Assembly (NCBI GenBank): GCA_947367855.1
Contig: CANBFE010000002.1
Coordinates: forward strand, 186,001-250,000
DNA: 64,000 nt
Direction of reading: 5' to 3'
Source of the DNA: an uncultured Lachnospiraceae bacterium
GTDB taxonomy: Bacteria > Bacillota > Clostridia > Lachnospirales > Lachnospiraceae
Shown: positions 32,652 to 41,143 of the stretch, piece by piece
How positions within the stretch are numbered: position 1 is the stretch's first letter
Layout: the number at the start of each line of letters is the position of its first letter
Program-made: the position numbers and the translations under genes
Notes under the pieces: model-generated
What the model was told of the DNA's origin: nothing
Databases searched by the model: none
What the model saw: the letters and a program-made list of their open reading frames with translations, nothing else

Positions 32652-33272
32652 ATGGCAAGCGTAGCTGTTTATAATATGGAAGGCAAAGAAGTTGGTACAA
32701 TCGAATTAAACGATGCGGTATTTGGTGTGGAGGTTAATGAGCACCTGGTACACATGGCGGTTGTGCAGCATCTTGCAAATAAGCGTCAGGGAACCCAGAA
32801 GGCAAAGACCCGGGGCGAGGTGTCCGGAGGCGGAAGGAAGCCCTGGAAGCAGAAAGGAACCGGTCACGCGAGACAGGGTTCCACAAGGTCTCCCCAGTGG
32901 AAGGGCGGCGGAATGGTATTTGCCCCCGTTCCCAGGGATTATTCCTTCAAGATCAACAAGAAGGAAAAGAGAGCCGCTTTGAAGTCGGCGCTGACCAGCA
33001 AGGTTCAGGACAGCAGACTGGTAGTGGTGGATGAACTGAAGTTTAACGAGATCAAGACGAAGAATTTTGTGGCAGTGATGAATAACCTGAAGGTGGAAAA
33101 AGGACTGGTGGTTATTGCTGAAAACGATGCCAATGTGGTACTGTCCGCAAGGAATCTTCCAAATGTCAATACCACCCGGGCAGACGAGATCAACGTTTAC
33201 GATATCATGAATGCAAAGACATTGGTTCTGACAAAGGACGCTGTTGCAAAGATCGAGGAGGTGTACGCATAA
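32652..33272 (+). CDS. rplD: 50S ribosomal protein L4
   Basis: A 206-aa protein lining the exit tunnel, and in many bacteria the autogenous repressor of the S10 operon. RQGTQKAKTRGEVSGGGRKP and GSTRSPQWKGGG form the tunnel loop. The ATG at 32652 follows AAAGGAGG; eight codons of extra open frame upstream have no site. Its stop overlaps the L23 start by one base (TAATG). Confidence 0.98.
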   Translation: MASVAVYNMEGKEVGTIELNDAVFGVEVNEHLVHMAVVQHLANKRQGTQKAKTRGEVSGGGRKPWKQKGTGHARQGSTRSPQWKGGGMVFAPVPRDYSFKINKKEKRAALKSALTSKVQDSRLVVVDELKFNEIKTKNFVAVMNNLKVEKGLVVIAENDANVVLSARNLPNVNTTRADEINVYDIMNAKTLVLTKDAVAKIEEVYA

Positions 33273-33571
33273 TGGCAGACATTAAATACTATGACGTGAT
33301 CCTCAAGCCGGTAATTACTGAGAAAAGTATGAACGGCATGGCCGATAAGGAATATACTTTCCTGGTTCATCCAGAGGCGAATAAGTCCCAGATTAAGGAA
33401 GCTGTAGAGAAGATGTTTGACGGCGCGAAAGTAGAACGCGTCAACACCATGAACTGCCAGGGCAAGAATAAGAGACGCGGTATGGTGGTGGGTAAGACAG
33501 CCAAGACCAAGAAGGCTATCGTTAAGCTCACAGCGGACAGCAAGGAGATCGAAATTTTCTCCGGACTGTAA
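33272..33571 (+). CDS. rplW: 50S ribosomal protein L23
   Basis: A 99-aa protein at the tunnel exit, docking site for trigger factor and signal recognition particle. YDVILKPVITEKSM and YTFLVHPEANKSQIKEAVE are canonical. Translation is coupled to L4 through TAATG. Confidence 0.98.
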   Translation: MADIKYYDVILKPVITEKSMNGMADKEYTFLVHPEANKSQIKEAVEKMFDGAKVERVNTMNCQGKNKRRGMVVGKTAKTKKAIVKLTADSKEIEIFSGL

Positions 33572-33776
33572 AGGACAAACGGTTTTGTCCGACAAAAAGA
33601 CATTCTAAGGCGTCAAGAGGGTGTATGCACACCTCTTTGGTACGCAGCCTAAGAATATCTGAATTTTGTCAGGAAGAATCGCGGGGCGATTCTTCCGGGG
33701 GCTGTAAGCGCAGATTTAAGTATGCGGCGCATCGGGAGCCGCGCAAAGAATCAATGTAGAAAAGGAGACAAAAACA
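33572..33776 (+). other. Hairpin-rich spacer between rplW and rplB
   Basis: 205 bases with no gene and several stems: GGACAAA/TTTGTCC (33573-33590), AGAGG-TGT/ACA-CCTCT (about 33616-33637), and a perfect 11-bp stem GGAAGAATCGC/GCGATTCTTCC with a 3-base loop (33672-33696). No T-run follows the stems, so they are not ordinary terminators. Possible roles are RNase III processing, transcript stabilisation or protein-mediated control. Confidence 0.5.
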
Positions 33777-34619
33777 ATGGGAATTAAGACATACCGTCCC
33801 TATACACCTTCCAGAAGGCATATGACAGGTTCCGATTTCTCCGAGATTACCAAACACGAGCCGGAGAAAAGCCTGTGCACTTCCCTGAAGAAGAATGCGG
33901 GCCGCAACAATCAGGGTAAAATCACCGTGAGACACCGTGGCGGCGGCTCACGCAGAAAATACAGAATCATTGACTTTAAGAGAAACAAAGACGGTGTTCC
34001 GGCAACTGTTGTGGGTATTGAGTACGATCCCAACAGATCTGCAAATATTGCGCTGATCTGCTATGTGGACGGAGAAAAGGCCTATATCCTGGCTCCCCAG
34101 GGACTGAAGGACGGCATGAAGATCATGAACGGACCGGAGGCGGAGGTAAGGATTGGAAACTGCCTGCCCTTATCCGAGATCCCCATCGGTACCCAGGTGC
34201 ACAATATTGAGCTGTATCCCGGCAAGGGCGGCCAGTTGGTTCGTTCTGCAGGAAACAGCGCGCAGCTGATGGCAAAGGAAGGAAAGTATGCTACACTTCG
34301 TCTTCCCTCCGGCGAGATGAGGATGGTTTCCATCGTATGCCGCGCTACAGTTGGTGTTGTGGGCAATGGTGATCATAACCTTATCAATATCGGTAAGGCA
34401 GGACGCAAGCGCCATATGGGTATCCGTCCTACAGTACGCGGTTCCGTTATGAACCCTAACGACCATCCTCACGGAGGCGGTGAAGGCAAGACCGGTATCG
34501 GACGTCCCGGTCCCAGCACCCCCTGGGGTAAGCCTGCCCTTGGCTATAAGACACGTAAACCCAAGAAGGCTTCCAACAAGATGATTGTAAGAAGACGTGA
34601 CGGCAGGGCGATCAAGTAA
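33777..34619 (+). CDS. rplB: 50S ribosomal protein L2
   Basis: A 280-aa protein required for subunit joining and peptidyl transfer. GIKTYRPYTPSRRHMT, RHRGGGSRRKYRIIDF and the C-terminal NPNDHPHGGGEGKTGIGR block near the active centre are intact. AAAAGGAGAC precedes the ATG. Confidence 0.98.
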   Translation: MGIKTYRPYTPSRRHMTGSDFSEITKHEPEKSLCTSLKKNAGRNNQGKITVRHRGGGSRRKYRIIDFKRNKDGVPATVVGIEYDPNRSANIALICYVDGEKAYILAPQGLKDGMKIMNGPEAEVRIGNCLPLSEIPIGTQVHNIELYPGKGGQLVRSAGNSAQLMAKEGKYATLRLPSGEMRMVSIVCRATVGVVGNGDHNLINIGKAGRKRHMGIRPTVRGSVMNPNDHPHGGGEGKTGIGRPGPSTPWGKPALGYKTRKPKKASNKMIVRRRDGRAIK

Positions 34620-34638
34620 TAGTTGAGGAGGAGAGACA

Positions 34639-34920
34639 ATGGCTAGATCACTTAAAAAAGGACCTTTCGCAGATGAAAGCCTGTTAAAGAAAATAGATGC
34701 TTTAAATGCTTCAGGACAGAAGCAGGTTATCAAGACCTGGTCCCGTCGTTCTACAATTTTCCCTTCTTTTGTGGGACACACGATTGCAGTTCACGACGGC
34801 AGAAAGCATGTGCCCGTATATGTTACCGAGGACATGGTGGGCCACAAGCTGGGTGAGTTCGTGGCAACCAGGACCTATCGCGGTCATGGCAAGGACGAGA
34901 AGAAATCCAAGGTCAGGTAA
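34639..34920 (+). CDS. rpsS: 30S ribosomal protein S19
   Basis: A 93-aa protein of the 30S head that contacts S13 and the A-site tRNA. MARSLKKGPFADESLLKKI and IKTWSRRSTIFPSFVGHTI are canonical. GAGGAGAG precedes the ATG, 19 bases after rplB. Confidence 0.98.
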   Translation: MARSLKKGPFADESLLKKIDALNASGQKQVIKTWSRRSTIFPSFVGHTIAVHDGRKHVPVYVTEDMVGHKLGEFVATRTYRGHGKDEKKSKVR

Positions 34921-34944
34921 TGTTGATAAGGAGGGTGAAAATTT

Positions 34945-35334
34945 ATGGCTAAAGGGCATAGAAGTCAAATTAAGAGAGAGAGAAACGCTCAGAAGGATAC
35001 CAGACCTTCAGCAAAGTTATCCTATGCAAGAGTGTCCGTACAGAAGGCATGCTTCGTACTGGATGCCATCAGGGGCAAGGATGTTGATACGGCGCTTGCT
35101 GTTTTGGAATATAATCCCAGATATGCTTCCAGCCTGGTCAAGAAGCTGCTTGAATCAGCGATTGCAAATGCTGAGAACAACAACGGCATGAACAGGGAGA
35201 ACCTTTATGTTGCTGAATGCTATGCAAATAAGGGGCCTACAATGAAGCGTATTCATCCCAGGGCACAGGGAAGGGCTTACAGAATCGAGAAGAGAACGAG
35301 CCATATCACTGTTGTGCTGGACGAGAAGGAGTAG
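34945..35334 (+). CDS. rplV: 50S ribosomal protein L22
   Basis: A 129-aa protein whose beta hairpin reaches into the exit tunnel (site of macrolide resistance changes). LSYARVSVQKACFVLDAIRG and PTMKRIHPRAQGRAYRIEKR are visible and normal in length. The ATG follows AAGGAGGGTG. Confidence 0.98.
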   Translation: MAKGHRSQIKRERNAQKDTRPSAKLSYARVSVQKACFVLDAIRGKDVDTALAVLEYNPRYASSLVKKLLESAIANAENNNGMNRENLYVAECYANKGPTMKRIHPRAQGRAYRIEKRTSHITVVLDEKE

Positions 35335-35354
35335 GGAAAGGAGCGGACGAATAA

Positions 35355-36014
35355 ATGGGACAGAAAGTTAATCCTCATGGCTTAAGAGTCGGAGTTATCA
35401 AAGGATGGGATTCCAGATGGTACGCAGAAAGCGATTTCTCGGACTACCTTGTGGAAGACCACAAGATCAGAGAGTACCTGAAAAAGAAATTGTACAGCGC
35501 GGGTGTTTCCAGGATTGAGATCGAGAGAGCATCCGACCGTGTCAGGGTGATCATCCACACTGCAAAACCCGGTGTTATCATCGGCAAGGGCGGCGCGGAG
35601 ATCGAAGTTACCAAGAAGGAACTTTCCAAGCTGACGGATAAGAAAGTCCTGATCGACATTCAGGAGATCAAGAGGCCTGACAAGGATGCGCAGTTGGTTG
35701 CAGAGAACATTGCGCAGCAGTTGGAAAACCGTATTTCCTTCAGGCGTGCCATGAAGTCATGCATGGGCAGGACCATGAAGTCCGGCGCTCTGGGAATCAA
35801 GGCAGCCTGCGCAGGACGTCTGGGCGGAGCGGATATCGCGCGCACAGAGTTCTACAGCGAAGGCACCATTCCCCTTCAGACGCTGAGGGCAGATATCGAT
35901 TACGGTTTCGCAGAGGCAGATACCACTTACGGCAAGGTAGGGGTTAAGGTTTGGATCTATAAGGGAGAGATACTTCCTACAAAGGGAAATCAGGCGGAAG
36001 GGAGTGATAAATAA
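35355..36014 (+). CDS. rpsC: 30S ribosomal protein S3
   Basis: A 219-aa protein at the mRNA entry site with helicase activity. The KH motif GVIIGKGGAEIEVTK and the C-terminal DIARTEFYSEGTIPLQTLRA domain are present. Its stop overlaps the L16 start (TAATG). Confidence 0.98.
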   Translation: MGQKVNPHGLRVGVIKGWDSRWYAESDFSDYLVEDHKIREYLKKKLYSAGVSRIEIERASDRVRVIIHTAKPGVIIGKGGAEIEVTKKELSKLTDKKVLIDIQEIKRPDKDAQLVAENIAQQLENRISFRRAMKSCMGRTMKSGALGIKAACAGRLGGADIARTEFYSEGTIPLQTLRADIDYGFAEADTTYGKVGVKVWIYKGEILPTKGNQAEGSDK

Positions 36015-36442
36015 TGTTAATGCCGAAGAGAGTAAAGCATCGTAAACAGTTCCGCGGCAGCATGGCCGGAAAGGCCACAAGAGGCAACAAAATCACTTAC
36101 GGTGAATACGGCCTGGTGGCTGCAGAGCCTTGCTGGATCAAGTCAAATCAGATCGAAGCGGCACGTATTGCGCTTACACGTTATACAAAGCGTAATGGTC
36201 AGGTCTGGATCAAGATCTTCCCTGACAAGCCTGTCACAGCCAAGCCTGCTGAGACCCGTATGGGTTCCGGTAAGGGTTCCGTGGAATATTGGGTAGCGGT
36301 TGTAAAGCCCGGTCGCGTTATGTTTGAGATCGCCGGTGTTCCCGAAGAACAGGCAAAAGAAGCGTTGCGTCTGGCAATGCACAAGCTTCCCTGCAAATGT
36401 AAAATCGTGTCTAAGGCAGATTTGGAAGGCGGTGTTGAATAA
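36014..36442 (+). CDS. rplP: 50S ribosomal protein L16
   Basis: A 142-aa protein that helps position A-site tRNA. MLMPKRVKHRKQFRG and RMGSGKGSVEYWVAVVKPG are canonical. The ATG at 36014 overlaps the S3 stop; an ATG two codons later is also possible. The stop overlaps the L29 start. Confidence 0.98.
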   Translation: MLMPKRVKHRKQFRGSMAGKATRGNKITYGEYGLVAAEPCWIKSNQIEAARIALTRYTKRNGQVWIKIFPDKPVTAKPAETRMGSGKGSVEYWVAVVKPGRVMFEIAGVPEEQAKEALRLAMHKLPCKCKIVSKADLEGGVE

Positions 36443-36645
36443 TGAAATCTAGTAAATTTGTAGAAGAATTAAAGGGCAAATCCGTTGAAGAACTGAATAA
36501 GGATCTTGTTGCCGCGAAAAAGGAGCTTTTCAACCTGAGATTCCAGAACGCAACCAATCAGCTGGATAATACTGCAAGAATCAAGGAAGTAAGAAAGAAT
36601 ATTGCACGTATTCAGACAGTTATCACCGAGAAGGCCAGGGCGTAG
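36442..36645 (+). CDS. rpmC: 50S ribosomal protein L29
   Basis: A 67-aa helical hairpin protein near the tunnel exit. LVAAKKELFNLRFQNATNQL is the family signature. It starts at the TAATG overlap with L16, so the two are translationally coupled. Confidence 0.97.
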   Translation: MKSSKFVEELKGKSVEELNKDLVAAKKELFNLRFQNATNQLDNTARIKEVRKNIARIQTVITEKARA

Positions 36646-36669
36646 GGCGGCAGTGAAAGGAGATCAATC

Positions 36670-36924
36670 GTGGAAAGAAATTTGAGAAAAGTCCGTACTG
36701 GCAAGGTTACCAGTAATAAGATGGATAAGACAATTGTTGTTGCAATTGAAGAGCATGTAAAGCATCCCCTTTACAAAAAGGTTGTAAAGAGCACCTACAA
36801 GCTGAAGGCTCATGACGAGAACAATGAGTGCAATATCGGGGATACCGTCAGAGTAATGGAGACAAGGCCCCTGTCCAAGGATAAGAGATGGAGACTTGTG
36901 GAAATCGTTGAGAAAGCAAAATAA
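36670..36924 (+). CDS. rpsQ: 30S ribosomal protein S17
   Basis: An 84-aa OB-fold protein that binds early in 30S assembly. MERNLRKVRTGKVTSNKMDK and NIGDTVRVMETRPLSKDKRW are canonical. The start is GTG at 36670, with AAAGGAGATC upstream. Confidence 0.97.
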   Translation: MERNLRKVRTGKVTSNKMDKTIVVAIEEHVKHPLYKKVVKSTYKLKAHDENNECNIGDTVRVMETRPLSKDKRWRLVEIVEKAK

Positions 36925-36947
36925 CGTAAGGGGATTGGAGGAAAATC

Positions 36948-37316
36948 ATGATTCAGCAGGAAACAAGACTGAAAGTTGCCGATAACACCGGTGCGAAAGA
37001 ATTGCTCTGCATCCGCGTTATGGGCGGCTCTGTGAGAAGATATGCGCATATTGGTGATATAATCGTTGCGTCCGTTAAGGATGCAACACCGGGCGGCGTT
37101 GTTAAGAAGGGTGATGTGGTGAAGGCAGTAGTTGTCCGTACCGTAAAGGAGACACGCCGCAGAGACGGTTCTTATATCAGATTTGATGAGAACGCGGCTG
37201 TGATCATCAAGGACGACAAAACCCCCAGAGGAACCCGTATTTTTGGGCCCGTAGCCAGGGAGCTTCGTGAAAAGCAGTTCATGAAGATCGTGTCCCTTGC
37301 TCCGGAAGTACTGTGA
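36948..37316 (+). CDS. rplN: 50S ribosomal protein L14
   Basis: A 122-aa protein at the intersubunit bridge and the binding site of RsfS. MIQQETRLKVADNTGAKELL and the IKDDKTPRGTRIFGPVAREL block are standard. GGAGGAAAATC precedes the ATG. Confidence 0.98.
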   Translation: MIQQETRLKVADNTGAKELLCIRVMGGSVRRYAHIGDIIVASVKDATPGGVVKKGDVVKAVVVRTVKETRRRDGSYIRFDENAAVIIKDDKTPRGTRIFGPVARELREKQFMKIVSLAPEVL

Positions 37317-37327
37317 GGAGGTGCCAT

Positions 37328-37636
37328 ATGTCAATGAAAATCAAAAAGGGCGATACCGTTAAGGTAATTGCCGGAAAAGACTGTAACGCAGAGGGAAAGG
37401 TAATTTCCGTTGATGTCAAAAAGCACAGAGTAACCGTGGAAGGCGTGAACATGATCACAAAGCACGCAAAGCCTTCCCAGGCCAATCCCAACGGCGGCAT
37501 CATCCAGAGAGAAGCTCCTATTGATATTTCCAACGTAATGCTTGTCTTCAAGGGTAAGCCCACCAGAGTCGGCTTTAAGATGGAGGGAGATAAGAAGGTG
37601 CGTTTCGCCAAGGCAACAGGCGAAGTGATCGACTGA
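37328..37636 (+). CDS. rplX: 50S ribosomal protein L24
   Basis: A 102-aa KOW-fold assembly initiator. KKGDTVKVIAGKDCNAEGKV is the KOW block. The ATG at 37328 is chosen because GAGGAGGTGCC lies immediately before it and after the L14 stop; a GTG at 37313 overlaps that site. Confidence 0.97.
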   Translation: MSMKIKKGDTVKVIAGKDCNAEGKVISVDVKKHRVTVEGVNMITKHAKPSQANPNGGIIQREAPIDISNVMLVFKGKPTRVGFKMEGDKKVRFAKATGEVID

Positions 37637-37706
37637 TCAAAAACTGTAGAGTTCACAGTTTATACTTGCGGGCCATGCTCACGAGTTGAGGAAGGAGTAA
37701 GAGAAA

Positions 37707-38249
37707 GTGGCAAGATTAAAAGATATGTATAACGAGACCATCGTAGATGCCATGATGAAAAAATTCGGATACAAGAATATCATGGAAGTTCCGAGGCTCG
37801 ATAAAATCGTTATCAACATGGGTATCGGAGAAGCCAAGGAAAATCCCAAGGTTCTCGAAAATGCTGTGTCTGACATGGAAACAATCACCGGCCAGAAGGC
37901 AGTCCTCACCAAGGCTAAGAAGTCTGTGGCAAATTTCAAAATCCGTGAGGGAATGAATATCGGCTGCAAGACCACCCTCCGGGGCGAGAAAATGTATGAG
38001 TTTCTTGATCGTCTGGTGAACCTGGCACTGCCCCGTGTGCGTGACTTCAGAGGTGTCAATGCCAATGCCTTTGACGGCAGGGGAAATTATGCACTTGGTA
38101 TCAAGGAGCAGTTTATTTTCCCGGAGATCGAATATGACAAGATTGACAAGACTAGAGGTATGGATGTCATTATCGTAACCACGGCCAGAACTGACGAAGA
38201 GGCCAGAGAGCTGTTGACTCTGTTTAACATGCCTTTCGCAAAACAGTAA
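37707..38249 (+). CDS. rplE: 50S ribosomal protein L5
   Basis: A 180-aa protein that binds 5S rRNA and contacts P-site tRNA. EVPRLDKIVINMGIGEAKEN and LPRVRDFRGVNANAFDGRGN are canonical. The start is GTG at 37707, with AAGGAGTAAG upstream, after a 70-base spacer. Confidence 0.97.
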   Translation: MARLKDMYNETIVDAMMKKFGYKNIMEVPRLDKIVINMGIGEAKENPKVLENAVSDMETITGQKAVLTKAKKSVANFKIREGMNIGCKTTLRGEKMYEFLDRLVNLALPRVRDFRGVNANAFDGRGNYALGIKEQFIFPEIEYDKIDKTRGMDVIIVTTARTDEEARELLTLFNMPFAKQ

Positions 38250-38264
38250 GGAGGTAAATTTTTC

Positions 38265-38450
38265 ATGGCAAAGACATCAATGAAAGTAAAACAGCAGCGT
38301 AAGCCCAAGTTTTCCACACAGGCTTACACACGCTGCAAGATTTGCGGCCGTCCCCATGCTTATTTGAGAAAATATGGCATTTGCAGAGTTTGCTTCCGCG
38401 AACTGGCATACAAGGGACAGATACCCGGCGTTAAAAAGGCGAGTTGGTAA
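38265..38450 (+). CDS. rpsZ: 30S ribosomal protein S14, zinc-binding type
   Basis: A 61-aa S14 of the C+ (zinc) type. The two Cys pairs CKICGRPHAY and GICRVCFRELA bind zinc; zinc-free S14 forms used in metal shortage lack them. AAGGAGGTAAA precedes the ATG. It lies between L5 and S8 as usual. Confidence 0.97.
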   Translation: MAKTSMKVKQQRKPKFSTQAYTRCKICGRPHAYLRKYGICRVCFRELAYKGQIPGVKKASW

Positions 38451-38466
38451 GAAGGAGGAAAAAACA

Positions 38467-38868
38467 ATGACATTGAGCGATCCTATTGCAGATATGCTTA
38501 CAAGAATCCGTAATGCAAATACTGCGAAGCATGATACAGTGGATATCCCTGTTTCCAAAATGAAGCTTTCCATTGCGCAGATTCTTCTGGATGAGGGATA
38601 TATCAGTAAATATGACGTCATTGACGACGGAAACTTCAAGACCATCCACATTACCCTGAAGTATGGTGCCGACAAGAACGAGAAGATCATCTCCGGCATC
38701 AAGAGAATTTCAAAACCGGGTCTGCGTGTGTATGCAGGGAAGGATGAACTGCCCAGGGTACTGGGAGGTCTGGGTACTGCCATTATTTCTACCAACCAGG
38801 GTGTGATCACGGACAAAAAGGCGCGGGAGCTGCAGGTTGGCGGAGAAGTACTGGCCTTTGTGTGGTAA
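38467..38868 (+). CDS. rpsH: 30S ribosomal protein S8
   Basis: A 133-aa core 30S protein, in many bacteria the repressor of the spc operon. MTLSDPIADMLTRIRNANTA at the start and RVLGGLGTAIISTNQGVITD near the end are standard. AGGAGGAAAAAAC precedes the ATG at 38467; the longer frame is a read-back into S14. Confidence 0.98.
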   Translation: MTLSDPIADMLTRIRNANTAKHDTVDIPVSKMKLSIAQILLDEGYISKYDVIDDGNFKTIHITLKYGADKNEKIISGIKRISKPGLRVYAGKDELPRVLGGLGTAIISTNQGVITDKKARELQVGGEVLAFVW

Positions 38869-38961
38869 TAGGATGAAAAGAAAATTTAAGGCGTCGAAGT
38901 ATGCCGCCTAAAAATTTCTGTGTTTGTTATAAAGATTCAGAATAAATCAGGAGGTACGGGC

Positions 38962-39504
38962 ATGTCACGTATAGGTAGAATGCCAATCGCGATTCCCGCA
39001 GGCGTAACTGTGGAGATTGCAGAAAATAACAAAGTGACCGTAAAAGGTCCCAAGGGAACACTGGAGAGAGTGCTTCCCGCTGAGATGGAAATCAAAATGG
39101 AAGGTGCAGAAGTGTTGGTAAGCAGGCCCAATGATCTGAAGAAGATGAAATCCCTTCACGGCCTGACCAGAACACTTATCAACAATATGGTAGTGGGCGT
39201 TACCACAGGCTATCAGAAGAAGCTTGAGGTAAACGGTGTCGGTTACAGGGCTGCCAAGGCAGGAAAGAAGCTGACACTGAACCTGGGATATTCCCATCCG
39301 GTTGAGATGGACGATCCCGAAGGCATCGAGACCGTGGTGGAAGGTCAGAACGTGATCATCGTCAAGGGTATCGATAAAGAAAAAGTTGGCCAATTCGCAG
39401 CCGAAATCAGAGACAAGAGAAGACCTGAGCCTTACAAGGGCAAGGGTATCAAGTATGCCGATGAGACAATCAGGCGTAAGGTTGGTAAGACCGGTAAGAA
39501 ATAG
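38962..39504 (+). CDS. rplF: 50S ribosomal protein L6
   Basis: A 180-aa protein near the factor-binding site. MSRIGRMPIAIPAGV and the C-terminal RRPEPYKGKGIKYADE are canonical. CAGGAGGTACGGGC precedes the ATG at 38962. A 93-base spacer separates it from S8. Confidence 0.98.
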   Translation: MSRIGRMPIAIPAGVTVEIAENNKVTVKGPKGTLERVLPAEMEIKMEGAEVLVSRPNDLKKMKSLHGLTRTLINNMVVGVTTGYQKKLEVNGVGYRAAKAGKKLTLNLGYSHPVEMDDPEGIETVVEGQNVIIVKGIDKEKVGQFAAEIRDKRRPEPYKGKGIKYADETIRRKVGKTGKK

Positions 39505-39524
39505 CAGATAAGGAGAGTATGAAG

Positions 39525-39893
39525 ATGGTTAACAAGAAGTCAAGAAAAGAAGTTCGTGTCAAAAAGCACATGAGAATTCGTAACCGCTTCAGTGGCACTG
39601 CCGAAAGACCTCGTCTGGCAGTATTCAGAAGCAATAATCATATGTATGCTCAAATTATCGATGATACTGTTGGGAATACATTAGTATCCGCTTCCACCCT
39701 TGAAAGCGCAGTCAAGACAGAACTTACGAAGACCAATAACGTTGATGCAGCGGCATATCTGGGAACTGTCATCGGTAAGAGGGCAGTGGAAAAAGGTATC
39801 ACTAAGGTTGTCTTTGACAGAGGCGGCTATATATATCAGGGTAAAGTAGCAGCATTAGCTGACGCAGCCAGAGAAGCTGGCCTGGAATTCTAG
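39525..39893 (+). CDS. rplR: 50S ribosomal protein L18
   Basis: A 122-aa 5S rRNA-binding protein. RIRNRFSGTAERPRLAVFRS and the C-terminal VFDRGGYIYQGKVAALADAA are canonical. ATG at 39525 (MVNKKSRKEVR) has better spacing from AAGGAGAG than the ATG two codons upstream. Confidence 0.97.
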   Translation: MVNKKSRKEVRVKKHMRIRNRFSGTAERPRLAVFRSNNHMYAQIIDDTVGNTLVSASTLESAVKTELTKTNNVDAAAYLGTVIGKRAVEKGITKVVFDRGGYIYQGKVAALADAAREAGLEF

Positions 39894-39912
39894 GAAAGGA
39901 AGAGGATACAAG

Positions 39913-40422
39913 ATGAAACACACAATCATAGATGCAAGCCAGTTCGAGTTGAGCGACAAGGTTGTTGCCATCAAGCGTGTAACCAAGACTGTAAAAGGCG
40001 GACGTAACATGCGTTTTACGGCTTTGGTGGTAGTGGGCGACGGCAACGGACATGTAGGTGCAGGACTTGGCAAGGCTGTAGAAATTCCTGAGGCTATCCG
40101 CAAGGGAAAGGAAGATGCAATGAAACACCTTGTGAAGATTGCACTGGATGAGAATAATTCCATTACGCATGATTTCATCGGTAAATACGGTTCCGCCAGT
40201 GTTCTGCTGAAAAAGGCTCCCGATGGTACAGGTATTATTGCCGGAGGCCCTGCCCGTATAGTCTGCGAACTTGCAGGCATCAAGAACATCCGTACCAAGT
40301 CTCTTGGTTCGAACAATAAGCAGAATGTCGTCCTTGCAACGATTACCGGTTTAAGCCAGCTGAAGTCCCCTGAAGAGGTGGCAAGGAGCCGGGGCAAAGC
40401 CGTTGAGGAAATCTTGGCATAG
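39913..40422 (+). CDS. rpsE: 30S ribosomal protein S5
   Basis: A 169-aa protein at the mRNA entry and decoding region, known for accuracy (ram) changes. RFTALVVVGDGNGHVGAGLG and GTGIIAGGPARIVCELAGI are present. GGAAAGGAAGAGG precedes the ATG. Confidence 0.98.
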   Translation: MKHTIIDASQFELSDKVVAIKRVTKTVKGGRNMRFTALVVVGDGNGHVGAGLGKAVEIPEAIRKGKEDAMKHLVKIALDENNSITHDFIGKYGSASVLLKKAPDGTGIIAGGPARIVCELAGIKNIRTKSLGSNNKQNVVLATITGLSQLKSPEEVARSRGKAVEEILA

Positions 40423-40450
40423 GCGTCTGCAGTGCAATGCCTGTAAGGCA

Positions 40451-40480
40451 TGCCAGTAATGGCAATGCCAGTAATGGCAT
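40451..40480. repeat. Two tandem 15-bp palindromic repeats before rpmD
   Basis: TGCCAGTAATGGCAA (40451-40465) is followed by TGCCAGTAATGGCAT (40466-40480). Each contains the TGCCA/TGGCA palindrome around GTAA. They lie in the 74-base spacer between rpsE and rpmD, just before the rpmD ribosome site, so they could form competing hairpins. Confidence 0.75.
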
Positions 40481-40496
40481 GGAAAGGAGATCAGGA

Positions 40497-40682
40497 ATGG
40501 AAGAGAAGAAGTTAAAAATTACTTTGGTAAAGTCCACCATCGGTGCTGTGCCGAAGAATAAGGCAATCGTTGAATCTATGGGACTCCGCAAGATTGGAAG
40601 AAGCGTGATACTTCCTGACAATGCTGCAACAAGGGGACAGATTCGTCTGGTTGGCCATTTGTTAAAAGTGGAAGAAGCATAA
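40497..40682 (+). CDS. rpmD: 50S ribosomal protein L30
   Basis: A 61-aa protein present in many but not all bacteria. KITLVKSTIGAVPKNKAIVE and LRKIGRSVILPDNAATRGQI are canonical. The ATG at 40497 follows AAAGGAGATC; twenty codons of upstream open frame cross the palindromic repeats and are not counted. Confidence 0.97.
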   Translation: MEEKKLKITLVKSTIGAVPKNKAIVESMGLRKIGRSVILPDNAATRGQIRLVGHLLKVEEA

Positions 40683-40702
40683 GCGAAAAGGAGGTGTTAT
40701 CA

Positions 40703-41143
40703 ATGGAATTGTCCAATTTAAGACCTGCAGAGGGTTCTAAGCACGGTGATAGATTCAGGAGAGGCCGGGGACACGGTTCCGGAAACGGCAAGACTGCCGG
40801 TAAGGGGCATAAGGGACAGAAGGCACGTTCCGGAGCTCCCAGAATCGGTTTTGAAGGCGGTCAGATGCCTTTGTACAGACGTATACCCAAGAGAGGTTTC
40901 AAAAACCGTAACTCAAAGGATATCGTTGCCATCAATGTCAGTGCTCTGGAGCGTTTTGAGGACGGAGCGACTGTAGATGTCAATGCACTCATCGAGGCTG
41001 GTGTTATCAAGAATCCCAGGGACGGCGTAAAGATACTTGGGAATGGAGAACTTACCAAAAAGCTCAATGTTAAGGTAGGCGCCTACAGCGCATCTGCAAA
41101 GGAGAAGATTGAGGCACTTGGTGGAACAGCAGAGGTGATGTAA
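40703..41143 (+). CDS. rplO: 50S ribosomal protein L15
   Basis: A 146-aa late-assembly protein. MELSNLRPAEGSKH, the Gly/Arg-rich RRGRGHGSGNGKTAGKGHKG and QMPLYRRIPKRGFKNRN are standard. AAAGGAGGTG precedes the ATG. Its stop overlaps the secY start. Confidence 0.97.
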   Translation: MELSNLRPAEGSKHGDRFRRGRGHGSGNGKTAGKGHKGQKARSGAPRIGFEGGQMPLYRRIPKRGFKNRNSKDIVAINVSALERFEDGATVDVNALIEAGVIKNPRDGVKILGNGELTKKLNVKVGAYSASAKEKIEALGGTAEVM

